This document shows positions 43,822 through 51,878 of a DNA stretch of 64,000 nt, piece after piece. Position 1 is the first letter of the stretch; each line of letters opens with the position of its first letter. The notes beneath the pieces are model-generated. The model was not told the DNA's origin. It worked only from the letters and a program-made list of their open reading frames with translations, and did no database searches. The position numbers were made by a program, and so were the translations under genes. Source of the stretch: Flavonifractor sp. An10. GTDB lineage: Bacteria > Bacillota > Clostridia > Oscillospirales > Oscillospiraceae. Where the stretch lies: NCBI RefSeq assembly GCF_002161215.1, contig NZ_NFMB01000009.1, forward strand, positions 154,166-218,165. The letters run 5' to 3'.

Positions 43822-44316
43822 TCAGAGCGCCTCGCTCTGGAGCTTCTGATCCTTCAGCTCCACCTCGGCGGCCATGGAGGCCTTGAACTGCTCCAGCTTG
43901 TCCCCCAGGGCCTCGTCGGACAGGGCCATCATCTGGGCGGCCAGAATGGCGGCGTTGTCCGCCCCGTCCACCGCCACGCAGGCCACGGGGATGCCCTTGG
44001 GCATCTGCACCATGGACAGCAGGGAGTCCAGCCCCCCCATCATGGAGGTCTTGATGGGCACGCCGATGACGGGCAGGGTGGTGTAGGCGGCCAGCACGCC
44101 CGCCAGATGGGCGGCCTTGCCGGCGGCGGCGATGATCACGCCGAAGCCGTTCTCCTTGGCCGAAGAGGCGAAGCGCTCGGCGGCGGCGGGGGTGCGGTGG
44201 GCGGAGATGATGTGCACCTCCACGGGGATGCCGAAGGCTTTGAGCCGGGCGATGCAGGGGCGCATGGTGTCCAGATCCGAGTCAGAACCCATGATGACGG
44301 CAGCTTTTTTGCTCAT
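43822..44316 (-). CDS. purE: N5-carboxyaminoimidazole ribonucleotide mutase
   Basis: This is a 164-residue class I or II PurE. The MGSDSDLDTM opening, SAHRTPAAAERF and AAGKAAHLAGVLAAYTTLPVIGVP are conserved active-site blocks. No purK follows, so a class II (AIR carboxylase using CO2) function is possible, which fits an anaerobe; class cannot be fixed by eye. It is the first gene of the purine operon, preceded by a leader with an intrinsic terminator. Confidence 0.95.
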   Translation of the reverse strand: MSKKAAVIMGSDSDLDTMRPCIARLKAFGIPVEVHIISAHRTPAAAERFASSAKENGFGVIIAAAGKAAHLAGVLAAYTTLPVIGVPIKTSMMGGLDSLLSMVQMPKGIPVACVAVDGADNAAILAAQMMALSDEALGDKLEQFKASMAAEVELKDQKLQSEAL

Positions 44317-44373
44317 AGGAACCCTCCTGTCCAAAATTCACGCTGGTCATACTGACAAATTTTAAGGAACCTG

Positions 44374-44413
44374 AAAAATAAATCAGGGTATCCGGCTATA
44401 CGGATACCCTGAT
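44374..44413 (-). terminator. intrinsic terminator in the purE leader
   Basis: A perfect 13-bp stem (ATCAGGGTATCCG and complement, loop TATAGC) is followed on the minus strand by TTATTTTT. It lies between the promoter and purE, so it should act as an attenuator. Confidence 0.88.
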
Positions 44414-44512
44414 GCTATTTTTCCGCAGAAAAGGGCGCGAAGGCACGCACAGCGGGCCAATCCCCAGAGCGCAGCATATGCACCGGCGTCATGGCCCTAC
44501 CTCCCCGTCCCC
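44414..44512 (-). ncRNA. purE leader RNA, candidate ZTP (pfl)-like riboswitch
   Basis: Between promoter and terminator the minus strand carries GGGCCATGAC (about 44486-44495) and GGGGATTGGCCC (about 44454-44465), which pair as GGGCCA/TGGCCC and match the pfl pattern GGGnCnUGAC ... GGGGAnYGnCCC. The second conserved half (CCGCCUGGGCA) is not found in standard form, so the assignment is tentative. Purine operons in Clostridia commonly carry this riboswitch class. A different attenuator is possible. Confidence 0.45.
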
Positions 44513-44523
44513 AGAATACCTAT

Positions 44524-44552
44524 AATATATCGGATTTCCCGGGGGTTTGCAA
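44524..44552 (-). promoter_or_regulatory. sigma-A promoter of the purine operon
   Basis: On the minus strand TTGCAA, a 17-base spacer and TATATT (or TATTAT two bases further), about 210 bases before purE. It precedes the leader and terminator. Confidence 0.68.
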
Positions 44553-44625
44553 GAGAAGGGGAGGAAATTCGTATGCTTTCACAACGATCTTTGGCGAAAA
44601 AGAAGCGTCAATTGTAAAGTGTGTG

Positions 44626-45336
44626 TCAAGTGCGGGCGGTGACGGCGCCGTCGGGGCTGATGACCGCCACGTGGAGGGGAATCTGTTTCCCGCTGGCGGA
44701 CACGGCGGCCTCCGCCGCCCGCTGAATCCCGCCGCAGCAGGGCACGGTCATCCGGGCAACGGTGACGCTTCTGATGTCGTTGCCGGCCAGGATGGCGGTG
44801 AGCTTTTCCGTGTAGTCCCCCTCGTCCAGCTTGGGGCAGCCGATCAGCGTCACCTTCCCCCGGATGAAGTCCCGGTGGAAGGCGCCGTAGGCGTAGGCGG
44901 TGCAGTCGGCGGCAATGAGCAGGTCGCACCCGTCGAACCAGGGGGCGTTCACCGGGGCCAGCTTGATCTGCACCGGCCACTGGCGCAGCTGGCTGGGAAT
45001 CTCCCCGGCGGCGGGGGCGGCGCTCTCCGCCGGGCGGTGGAGGGCCCGGCTCTGGCTGCCGGGACAGCCGCAGGGCAGGGGGGCGGCCTGGGCCGCTTTG
45101 GCCGCCTTGGCGGCCAGCACGGCGGCGTGGTCGTAGGCGGGGGCCTCCCGCTCCTCGAAGGTGATGGCCCCGGCGGGGCAGGCGGGCAGGCAGTCCCCCA
45201 GCCCGTCGCAGTAGTCCTCCCGGGTGAGGCGCGCCTTGCCGTCCACCATCTCGATGGCCCCCTCGTGGCAGGCGGCGGCGCACAGGCCGCAGCCGTCGCA
45301 CCTGCTCTCGTCAATATGGATGATTCTGCGTTTCAT
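44626..45336 (-). CDS. ferredoxin-like 4Fe-4S protein with C-terminal domain
   Basis: This 236-residue protein has a canonical cluster motif C13-x2-C16-x2-C19-x3-C23 and a second motif C43...C49-x3-C53-P in which the second cysteine is leucine (L46), so one ligand is missing. After an Ala/Pro linker, a C-terminal domain (WFDGCDLLIAADCTAYAYGAFH, LIGCPKLD, TVPCCGGIQRAAEAA) carries further cysteines and resembles domains found fused to ferredoxins in anaerobes. It probably transfers electrons; partner unknown. ATG at 45336 after AAGGAGG. Confidence 0.75.
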   Translation of the reverse strand: MKRRIIHIDESRCDGCGLCAAACHEGAIEMVDGKARLTREDYCDGLGDCLPACPAGAITFEEREAPAYDHAAVLAAKAAKAAQAAPLPCGCPGSQSRALHRPAESAAPAAGEIPSQLRQWPVQIKLAPVNAPWFDGCDLLIAADCTAYAYGAFHRDFIRGKVTLIGCPKLDEGDYTEKLTAILAGNDIRSVTVARMTVPCCGGIQRAAEAAVSASGKQIPLHVAVISPDGAVTART

Positions 45337-45436
45337 GCAAAACGCCTCCTTGTCTTGTTGTGAGGACAGTTTAGCAGAATCCCGGCGCCCTGTAAGTTGC
45401 AGATGCAACGTTTTTTCCAAATTCAAAAATTTTACC

Positions 45437-45657
45437 GGAAGAGAAGCCCGTCAGAGTTCCTGCGGTCATCTCGGCCTAAGAGCCGCCGCAGGCGGCGGTT
45501 GGCCTGGAACGCGCCTGCGGGCGCAGGCAGCCGCAGGAATCAAATCAAAATCCGTCATCTCCGGGGATACAAGGTGAATTGCCCCGAAGGGGCAAGAGAG
45601 AGCCCCCTGGGGGGTGCGCCTCGGAAATGACACTTCTCATTTTTTGACAGGCTGAGG
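45437..45657. repeat. multi-hairpin intergenic element, variant copy F
   Basis: The gap between the DUF3788 and ferredoxin genes contains GTCAGAGTTCCTGCGG...CCGCAGGAA (45450-45539, with nested GCCGCCGCAGGCGGC and GCGCCTGCGGGCGC), then TCAAATCAAAATCC, then GTCATcTCCG...CGGAaATGAC (45554-45631) with nested TTGCCCC-GAA-GGGGCAA, then ACACTTCTCA and TTTTTTGACAGGCTGAG. The last piece equals the end of the palindrome at 14544-14557; ACACTTCTCA also occurs in copy D. The end touches the DUF3788 stop codon. The remaining bases from 45337 show nothing clear. Confidence 0.7.
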
Positions 45658-46086
45658 CTATGCCTGTCCCGCGTGTTTTGGCTTTTGTTTCAGTAACAGA
45701 AGGGCCTTCACGTCCTCCAGCACCTGGGGGGAGGAGACCTCCAGCGACAGCCAGCGGACAGAATTCATGGGCTTGGCGGAGTTCCACAGCTCCCTGGTGT
45801 ACGCCGACAGGGTGGGGAGCAGGGCCTCCGCCTGGGCGGGGGCCGCCACCAGACAGGTGAAGGCTCCCGGCGTGGGGTAGAGGGTACACAGGGCCCGGCT
45901 GCCCGCCCGGTACTTGACATTCCAGCCCCGGCCCATGGAACAGCGGCTGTAGGTATACCTGGGGGCAAGGGAATAGACTTCACAGATCCAGCGGTTCAGC
46001 TCGTCCCACAGGGGGTGGGACACATAGGCGGAGAGCTGCTCCGCAGTGGGCTCCTCCGGCCCGGGGTAGATGGCGTTCCAGTCCAT
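45658..46086 (-). CDS. DUF3788 family protein
   Basis: This 142-residue protein starts MDWNAIYPGPEEPTAEQLSAYVSHPLWDELNRWICEVY and contains SRCSMGRGWNVKYRAGSRALCTLYPTPGAF, which fits DUF3788 (a small alpha/beta protein often next to zinc-ribbon proteins). GGAGGAAG precedes the ATG, which overlaps the upstream stop (TAATG). Function is unknown. Confidence 0.75.
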   Translation of the reverse strand: MDWNAIYPGPEEPTAEQLSAYVSHPLWDELNRWICEVYSLAPRYTYSRCSMGRGWNVKYRAGSRALCTLYPTPGAFTCLVAAPAQAEALLPTLSAYTRELWNSAKPMNSVRWLSLEVSSPQVLEDVKALLLLKQKPKHAGQA

Positions 46087-47312
46087 TACTTCCTCCATCG
46101 CAGCAGCATGGGGAAGAACCGGCGCATCTGGTCTCTGGCCTGTTCCTCCGTCATGCCGGGGTTGGCCTGCACCGTCATGGGGACGCAGAAGTCGATCATC
46201 TGCTCCATGGTCATATTGCCGGTGAAGGCCCCGTTCTGATAGCAGTATTTGCAGTAGTGGGGGCTGGGGGTTCCGTCCCGTTCGGTGCCCCGGAGGGCGG
46301 GGTCGTCCATGGGCATTGCGCAGGACTGACAAAAGGTCTGGTTCATGGCAGATTCCTCCTGTGTGTGAGATGCCCCCATGGTACCACACATATCCTGACA
46401 TCCTGTGTCAGGGTTTCCGTGGTGCTCTGCCATGTTTTCCGCCAGCAGGGCCAGCCGCCGACGGAGCCCCGCCGGCTCCAGCACCTCCACCCCCAGGCCG
46501 AAGGAGAGCAGATAGCCGTACAGCCACGGATCCTCCGGGAAGGAGACGGACACCTCCAGCGACCCGTCCGCCTGCCGGGTGACGCAGCCCTCGTCGAACT
46601 CGTCATACACCCGGTAGGCGAAGGCGGGGGAGAAGCGCAGGCGCACCGACACCACCGGTGCGTCCCCCGTCCAGCCGTTTTCCATGGGCGGCGGGGAGAG
46701 CACCTGGTCGAAGGGCTCCCCGGCCTCCAGTGCCAGCATCCGGGTCAGCTTGAAGGTGCGGTAGTCCCGCCGCTCCAGGCAGAGGGCCTGGAGGTACCAG
46801 GACTGGCCCTTGAACACCAGCCGGGCGGGTCGCACCTGCCGCCGGGCGGTGGGCCCGCTGGCGGAGAGGTAGAGGAAGGAGAGCTCCCGGCGGGAGAGGA
46901 TGGCGTCCTTCACCACGCCGAACCTGGCGTCGTCCTGCCCGGCGCTGCCCCAGCGGGAGAGCTCCACCCGCAGCCAGTCCGGCTCCGACCGCTGAAACAG
47001 GGCGGACAGCTTGGACAGAGTCTCCGCCGTCTCCCCTCCGGTCTCCACAGACAGGCTCCGGAGGGCGGTGAGCAGCTGCCGCTGCTCCGCCTCGGTAAAG
47101 GCGGCCCGGTGGAGGGTGTAGCCCTCCAGCAGGGCCACGCCGCCGTTCCGCCCCGGCGCGGCGTACACCGGCACCCCCGCCGCCGACAGGGCGTCCACGT
47201 CCCGGTAGATGGTGCGCACCGACACCTCGAAGTGCTCCGCCAGCTCCCCGGCGGTCATGCGGCCCCGCTCCAGCAGGAGGCAGAGCAGCTCAAACAGCCT
47301 GCCCTGGGACAT
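46086..47312 (-). CDS. WYL-domain transcriptional regulator fused to a zinc-ribbon protein
   Basis: This is a 408-residue protein. Residues 1-60 are a DeoR/HTH_11 DNA-binding domain (LLERGRMTAGELAEHFEVSVRTIYRDVDALSAAGVPVY), about 130-310 a WYL ligand-sensing region, and 323-408 a putative zinc ribbon (FCQSCAMPMDDPALRG...HYCKYCYQNGAF). Before the ribbon, AGGAGGAATCTGCC followed by ATG (46346) is an excellent internal ribosome site, so a separate 86-residue ribbon protein could also be made. These parts are usually separate genes; the linker reads like translated spacer. Confidence 0.82.
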   Translation of the reverse strand: MSQGRLFELLCLLLERGRMTAGELAEHFEVSVRTIYRDVDALSAAGVPVYAAPGRNGGVALLEGYTLHRAAFTEAEQRQLLTALRSLSVETGGETAETLSKLSALFQRSEPDWLRVELSRWGSAGQDDARFGVVKDAILSRRELSFLYLSASGPTARRQVRPARLVFKGQSWYLQALCLERRDYRTFKLTRMLALEAGEPFDQVLSPPPMENGWTGDAPVVSVRLRFSPAFAYRVYDEFDEGCVTRQADGSLEVSVSFPEDPWLYGYLLSFGLGVEVLEPAGLRRRLALLAENMAEHHGNPDTGCQDMCGTMGASHTQEESAMNQTFCQSCAMPMDDPALRGTERDGTPSPHYCKYCYQNGAFTGNMTMEQMIDFCVPMTVQANPGMTEEQARDQMRRFFPMLLRWRK

Positions 47313-47710
47313 CAGGGCGTCCTCAGCCGGGCCATTACCAGCAGATCCACATAGGCACCGTTTTTCACGGAGGCCTCCCGTTTGCGTCCCTCTGTTTCAA
47401 AGCCGAACTTTTCATAGAGGCGGACGGCCCGCTGGTTGTCGGCATATACCTCCAGCTCCACCCGGCGGAGCATCAGCCAGTTGTCCGCCAGATCCAAAAC
47501 CGCCTCCAGCAGGGCGGTGCCGATGCCCTGCCCCTGGCAGTCGGTGCGCACCATGATACCCAGGCCGCCGGAGTGCCGCCGCCGGAGGTTGGACTCCACG
47601 GTCAGGTCGGAGGGGAGGGAGGCCGCCTGTTCAAATACGCCGGGCATGCGGCGCAGAGCGGTGATGCCCGCTGTGTCCTCCGGCCCGGCGGGGCGGATGG
47701 TGTAGTTCAT
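47312..47710 (-). CDS. GNAT-family N-acetyltransferase with internal deletion
   Basis: This is a 132-residue copy of the two GNATs directly upstream (MNYTIRP start, RMPGVFE, GQGIGTALLEAVLDLADNW, RAVRLYEKFGFE). Compared with its 170-residue paralogs it lacks about 38 residues between LPSDLTVE and SNLRRRHSGG, covering the strand pair before the acetyl-CoA site. The reading frame is kept. Activity is doubtful. Its stop overlaps the WYL regulator start. Confidence 0.75.
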   Translation of the reverse strand: MNYTIRPAGPEDTAGITALRRMPGVFEQAASLPSDLTVESNLRRRHSGGLGIMVRTDCQGQGIGTALLEAVLDLADNWLMLRRVELEVYADNQRAVRLYEKFGFETEGRKREASVKNGAYVDLLVMARLRTP

Positions 47711-48219
47711 GTCAAGGCCTCCCCGGAGACACGGATGCGGGCCATCTTGTACTTGTCCCGGTACTGCCCGTCCCGCACCACGGACATGCGCAGCAGGGCC
47801 TCCTTCTCAAAGCCGAACTTCTCGTAGAGGTGGATGGCCCGCTGGTTGTCGGCAAAGACCTCCAGTTCCACCCGCATCAGCATGAGCCAGTTGTCCGCCA
47901 GCTCCAGTACGGTTTTCATCAGGGCGGTGCCGATGCCCTGATCCTGGAAGTCCGTGTGTACCAGCATACCCAGGGTGCCCACGTGGCGCATCCGGGGGTT
48001 GGTGCAGACCTGGAGCCCGGCGGAGCCGATGACGGTGCCGTCCTCCAGCACCGCCACGAAGATGTGGTCGTCGGGGCCAAAACGCTGAAAGCCGTCTATG
48101 CTGTGCTGAACCCGCTCGGAGGGCAGGCCAAGGGTGTTCTCAAACACGCCGGGCATCCGCCGCAGGACGTTGAAGCCCGGAGCGTCGCCAAGCTCCATGG
48201 GACGGATGGTATAGTTCAT
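47707..48219 (-). CDS. GNAT-family N-acetyltransferase (tandem copy 2)
   Basis: This 170-residue GNAT has an acetyl-CoA-binding DFQDQGIGTALMKTVLELADNW (Q/RxxGxG/A type) and the C-terminal RAIHLYEKFGFEKEALLRMSVVRDGQYRDKYKMARI. It is the middle of three homologous genes linked by ATGA overlaps. Substrate unknown; similar sequences resemble YhhY/RimI-like acetyltransferases. Confidence 0.85.
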   Translation of the reverse strand: MNYTIRPMELGDAPGFNVLRRMPGVFENTLGLPSERVQHSIDGFQRFGPDDHIFVAVLEDGTVIGSAGLQVCTNPRMRHVGTLGMLVHTDFQDQGIGTALMKTVLELADNWLMLMRVELEVFADNQRAIHLYEKFGFEKEALLRMSVVRDGQYRDKYKMARIRVSGEALT

Positions 48220-48728
48220 GTCAAAGCCTCCCCGGGGATACGGATGCGGGCCATCTTGCAGTCGTCTACATAGCGCCCATCCCGTACCGTGGTCATGCGC
48301 AGCAGGCCCTCCTTCTCAAAGCCCAGCTTCTCATAGAGATGGATGGCCCGCTCATTGTCGGCAAAGACCTCCAGCTCCACCCTCACCAGCATGAGCCAGT
48401 TGTCCGCCAGATCCAGCAAGGCCTTCATCAGAGCCGTGCCCACCCCCTGGTTCTGGTAATCGGTGTGCACGTAGAGCCCCACACTGCCCACGTGGCGCAT
48501 CCGGGGGTTGGAGCAGACCGTGAGCCCGGCGCAGCCGATCACGGTGCCGTCCTCCAGCACCGCCACGAAGTTGTGGTCGTCGGGCCCCAGCCCGGCGATG
48601 AACGCCTCGCTGTCGGCGGTGCGGCAGGAGGGAAGCCCTGTGGTGTTCTCAAACACGCCGGGCATCCGCCGCAGGGCGGCGGCACCCTCCGCGTCCCGGG
48701 GCTCAATGGGGCGGATGGTATAGTTCAT
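48216..48728 (-). CDS. GNAT-family N-acetyltransferase (tandem copy 3)
   Basis: This is a 170-residue GNAT nearly colinear with the next copy: MNYTIRPIEPRDAEGAAALRRMPGVFENT, DDHNFVAVLEDGTVIGCAGL, DYQNQGVGTALMKALLDLADNW. The ATG at 48728 is preceded by GAGGCGAA; an upstream frame to 48833 runs into the DegV terminator. First gene of the triplet in transcription order. Confidence 0.85.
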   Translation of the reverse strand: MNYTIRPIEPRDAEGAAALRRMPGVFENTTGLPSCRTADSEAFIAGLGPDDHNFVAVLEDGTVIGCAGLTVCSNPRMRHVGSVGLYVHTDYQNQGVGTALMKALLDLADNWLMLVRVELEVFADNERAIHLYEKLGFEKEGLLRMTTVRDGRYVDDCKMARIRIPGEALT

Positions 48729-48777
48729 GAAGTTCGCCTCCCGATGGGTATTTTGGCAATCATAGCACAGCGCCGGA

Positions 48778-48815
48778 CAAAAAACAACCGCCCGGGGGAT
48801 TTTCCCTCCGGGCGG
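48778..48815 (-). terminator. intrinsic terminator after the DegV gene
   Basis: CCGCCCGG/CCGGGCGG stem enclosing GGGA/TCCC, followed on the minus strand by TTGTTTTTTG. Confidence 0.85.
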
Positions 48816-48829
48816 AACGGTATTTTGTG

Positions 48830-49666
48830 TCAATAGGCCACCACAATCCCGCCGTCGTTGGCGTACATGGTGGCGATGCCGCCGGTGTCGCTGACCAGGA
48901 TCTCGTCAAACCGGCACTGCTTCATGGCCAGCTCCTTGACGTAGAAGGCCCGCTCCAGACAGTTGCAGTGGACAATGGACAGCCGCTTTCCCACGTGCTT
49001 GAGGTCGTCGGCCATGAGGGCCACCATCTTGTTCAGGGCCTGCTTGACGGACATGGCCTGGCCCTTCTTGCAGATCTCCCCCTCGGGGGTGGCGCCCATC
49101 AGCAGCTTGATGTGGAGGGCGCCGGTGACGATGGACTGTACCCGGGTGAGCCGGCCGGCCTTGCGCAGGTTGTCCAGGGTCTCCAGGACAAAATAGGTCT
49201 GCATTTCATTGATATACCGGGAGACCTGATCCACCACGGTGGTGAAGTCCATCCCGGACTGGGCCAGCTCCTGGATTTTCAGGGCTACCAGCACCTCCCC
49301 CGCCGAGGCGGAGCAGGAGTTGAAGATGTGCACATTGGCGCCGGGGTGATCCTCCAGCCAGATGCTGCGGGCCTGGGCCGCCGCGTTGTGGGAGCCGGAC
49401 AGCAGAGCGGAGAGGGTGACCACGTACAGGTCGTCCGCCCCGCAGTCAAAGGCCTCCAGGTACTGCATGGGGGAGGGGCAGGCGGACTGGGGAGCGGTCT
49501 CACTCTCCTTCATCCGCCACAGCAGCTCACCCTGGTCAAAGGTGTCGTCGTCCACGATGGTGTGGCTGCCCACCCGGATGGTCAGCGGCACCTTGACAAA
49601 GCACTCCTCCCGGAGCTGGGCCGGCGTCAGATCGCAGCAGCTGTCGACAATGATCTTAAAAGACAT
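48830..49666 (-). CDS. DegV-family fatty-acid-binding protein
   Basis: This 278-residue protein has the DegV features FKIIVDSCCDLTP at the N-terminus, TLSALLSGSHNAA, FNSCSASAGEVLVALK and the C-terminal DTGGIATMYANDGGIVVAY. DegV proteins bind a fatty acid and, as FakB, present it to the kinase FakA for phospholipid synthesis. FakA is not in the window. It stands alone between two other minus-strand units with its own terminator. Confidence 0.88.
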   Translation of the reverse strand: MSFKIIVDSCCDLTPAQLREECFVKVPLTIRVGSHTIVDDDTFDQGELLWRMKESETAPQSACPSPMQYLEAFDCGADDLYVVTLSALLSGSHNAAAQARSIWLEDHPGANVHIFNSCSASAGEVLVALKIQELAQSGMDFTTVVDQVSRYINEMQTYFVLETLDNLRKAGRLTRVQSIVTGALHIKLLMGATPEGEICKKGQAMSVKQALNKMVALMADDLKHVGKRLSIVHCNCLERAFYVKELAMKQCRFDEILVSDTGGIATMYANDGGIVVAY

Positions 49667-49764
49667 AGAAAAAACCCTCTTATATCATAATCGAAATTAT
49701 ATCTTTGGATTGCAGCCATTGTAGCACGCGCCGGCAAAAAAGTAAAGCGAAAAACTGTGAACAA

Positions 49765-51126
49765 TCATCCGCTCCAGGCAAAACGATCCGGAGCGCCCAC
49801 CAGGATGCGGGCGGAGCAGGGGGGCACGGGCAGCCAGGTGCGGCCGCCGTCGTTGTGAAAAATGGCGTCGCCGTTGAGCACGTCCTGGAGCACCGGCTCC
49901 TGGTGGGGGAACTCCAGGTGGATCTCCTCCTCCGCCAGGTTGAGCAGGACGTACACCCGCTGCTCCGGGGTGGCGCGGCGGTAGACCAGCTGCTCATTCT
50001 TGATCACCACGTTCTCAAAGTCCCCATAGCGCAGGGCGGGGAAGGCCGCCCGGATACGGGCCAGCCTGGACAGGTGGGCGCACAGGGTCTGATCCCGGCT
50101 CTCCATCTCCGCCAGCTCCAGGCAGGGGCGCAGGGGGGCGTCGGACTCCCTGGTGCGGGCTCCCTCCACGGCCCACTCGCTGCCGTAGTAGACGGAGGGG
50201 ATGCCGGGCATGGTGTAGAGGATGGTGTAGACGTTCTCCAGGTGGCGGCGGTTGGTGAGCTGGCTGGCCAGTCGGTTCACGTCGTGGTTGTCCGCGAAGC
50301 TGTAGAGGGCCAGATTCTTGTAGATGCCGTCGGGGCCGAACTGCCGCTGGAGGGAGTGGGCGATCTCAAAGTAATTTTTGGTGTTGTGGGCCGACCAAAG
50401 TCCCTTCCAGCACTCGTAGTTGGTCACCGAGTCCAGCAGCTCTGGGTTGGCCCAGCGGGCGTAGTCCCCGTGGATGATCTCCCCCATGAGCCAGAAGTCG
50501 GGGTTCCGCTCCCGGACATAGCCCTTGAGGGCGCGGAAGAAGTCGAAGTCCACGCAGTCGGCGGCGTCCAGCCGCAGGCCGTCGATGCGGAACCGATCCA
50601 TCCACATCCCCACCGCGTCCAGCAGGTGGCGCACCACGTCGGGGTGGCGCAGGTTGAGCTTCACCAGCTCGTAGTGGCCCTGCCAGGAATCGTACCAGAA
50701 GGGGTCGCCCATGGGGGAGGGGCCGCCGAAGTTCAGGTTGTGGAACCAGCCGCAGTAGGGGGAGGACTGCCCGTTTTTCTGCACGTCCTGGAAGGCCCAG
50801 AAGTCCCGGCCCACGTGGTTGAACACCCCGTCCAGCACCACCCGGATGCCGTTCTGGTGGAGGGCGTCGCACAGCTTGGCGAAGGAGTCGTTGTCCCCCA
50901 GGCGGCCGTCCACCCGGTAGTAGTCGGCGGTGTCGTAGCCGTGCCTGGTGGACTGGAACACCGGCCCGAAGTACACGGCGGTGATCCCCAGCGCCTTCAG
51001 GTGGGGAATCCAGTCGTACAGCTTGTCCAGCCGGGGCACCGGGTTAGCAAAGTCGTTATACTCCGGCGCGCCGCAGAACCCCAGGGGATAGATGTGATAG
51101 AAGACCGCGTCCTGTGCCCAGCTCAT
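49765..51126 (-). CDS. GH13 alpha-glycosidase (alpha-amylase superfamily)
   Basis: This 453-residue enzyme has all GH13 regions: DGVFNHVG (I), DGLRLDAADC with the nucleophile aspartate (II), MGEIIHGDY with the acid/base glutamate (III) and FADNHDVNRL (IV). Lacking a signal peptide and N-terminal modules, it resembles intracellular neopullulanase/cyclomaltodextrinase-like enzymes acting on maltodextrins. Its start overlaps trmD by four bases, so it rides on the rRNA/tRNA processing operon. Confidence 0.88.
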   Translation of the reverse strand: MSWAQDAVFYHIYPLGFCGAPEYNDFANPVPRLDKLYDWIPHLKALGITAVYFGPVFQSTRHGYDTADYYRVDGRLGDNDSFAKLCDALHQNGIRVVLDGVFNHVGRDFWAFQDVQKNGQSSPYCGWFHNLNFGGPSPMGDPFWYDSWQGHYELVKLNLRHPDVVRHLLDAVGMWMDRFRIDGLRLDAADCVDFDFFRALKGYVRERNPDFWLMGEIIHGDYARWANPELLDSVTNYECWKGLWSAHNTKNYFEIAHSLQRQFGPDGIYKNLALYSFADNHDVNRLASQLTNRRHLENVYTILYTMPGIPSVYYGSEWAVEGARTRESDAPLRPCLELAEMESRDQTLCAHLSRLARIRAAFPALRYGDFENVVIKNEQLVYRRATPEQRVYVLLNLAEEEIHLEFPHQEPVLQDVLNGDAIFHNDGGRTWLPVPPCSARILVGAPDRFAWSG

Positions 51127-51878
51127 ACAGAGTCCTCCTTTTCTTCCTCCTCCAGCTCACGCAGCAGCTTCTGATCCTCCTTGGAGGACAGATCCAGCCT
51201 GGCGTACAGATCCGGACGGCGCTGCCGGGTGCGGAGGATGGACTGCTTGCGCCGCCACCGGGCGATGTTCTTGTGGTCTCCGGAGCGGAGGATGGGGGGC
51301 ACCCTCCGGCCGTGCCACTCCTCGGGCCGGGAGTACTGGGGGTACTCCAGCAGGCCGTTCCAGTGGCTCTCCTCCTCAAAGCACTCCGGGTCGGACAGCA
51401 CGCCGGGCACCAGCCGGGCCACCGCGTCGGCCACCACCATGGCGGCCAGCTCCCCGCCGGTGAGCACATAGTCCCCGATGGAGATCTCCTCGTCCACGCA
51501 CTCCTCGATGAACCGCTCGTCGATGCCCTCGTAGTGGCCGCACACCAGGATCAGGTGGTCGTGGTCGTCCCGCAGGCGGCGGGCGTCGGCCTCTACAAAG
51601 GTCTTGCCGGCGGGGGAGAGGTAGATGGTGTGCCCCGGGCCGCAGGTGTCCACGATGTGCCTCCAGCACTGGTAGAGGGGGTCGGCCTGCATCACCGCCC
51701 CGTGGCCGCCGCCGTAGGGGTAGTCGTCCACCTGCTTCTGCTTGTTGAGGGTGTAGTCCCGGATCTGGTGGGCCTCGATGCGGATGATGTCCCGCTCCTG
51801 GGCCCGGCCCAGGATGGACTCGTTCATCATGTCGCCCACGGTCAGGTCGAACAGGGTCATAATGTCGATTCTATACAT
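51123..51878 (-). CDS. trmD: tRNA (guanine-37-N1)-methyltransferase
   Basis: This 251-residue SPOUT enzyme forms m1G37. N-terminal MYRIDIMTLFDLTVGDMMNESILGRA, GGGHGAVMQADPLYQ and the knot region GHYEGIDERFIEECVDEEISIGDYVLTGGELAAMV are diagnostic. It overlaps the rimM stop by 8 bases and follows the conserved rpsP-khpA-rimM-trmD order. Confidence 0.96.
   Translation of the reverse strand: MYRIDIMTLFDLTVGDMMNESILGRAQERDIIRIEAHQIRDYTLNKQKQVDDYPYGGGHGAVMQADPLYQCWRHIVDTCGPGHTIYLSPAGKTFVEADARRLRDDHDHLILVCGHYEGIDERFIEECVDEEISIGDYVLTGGELAAMVVADAVARLVPGVLSDPECFEEESHWNGLLEYPQYSRPEEWHGRRVPPILRSGDHKNIARWRRKQSILRTRQRRPDLYARLDLSSKEDQKLLRELEEEEKEDSV

Noticed and set aside
44414..44512. 6S RNA or guanine riboswitch in the purE leader
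   Set aside because: No long closing helix with central bubble, and none of the guanine-aptamer core; the ZTP-like pattern fits better but is incomplete.
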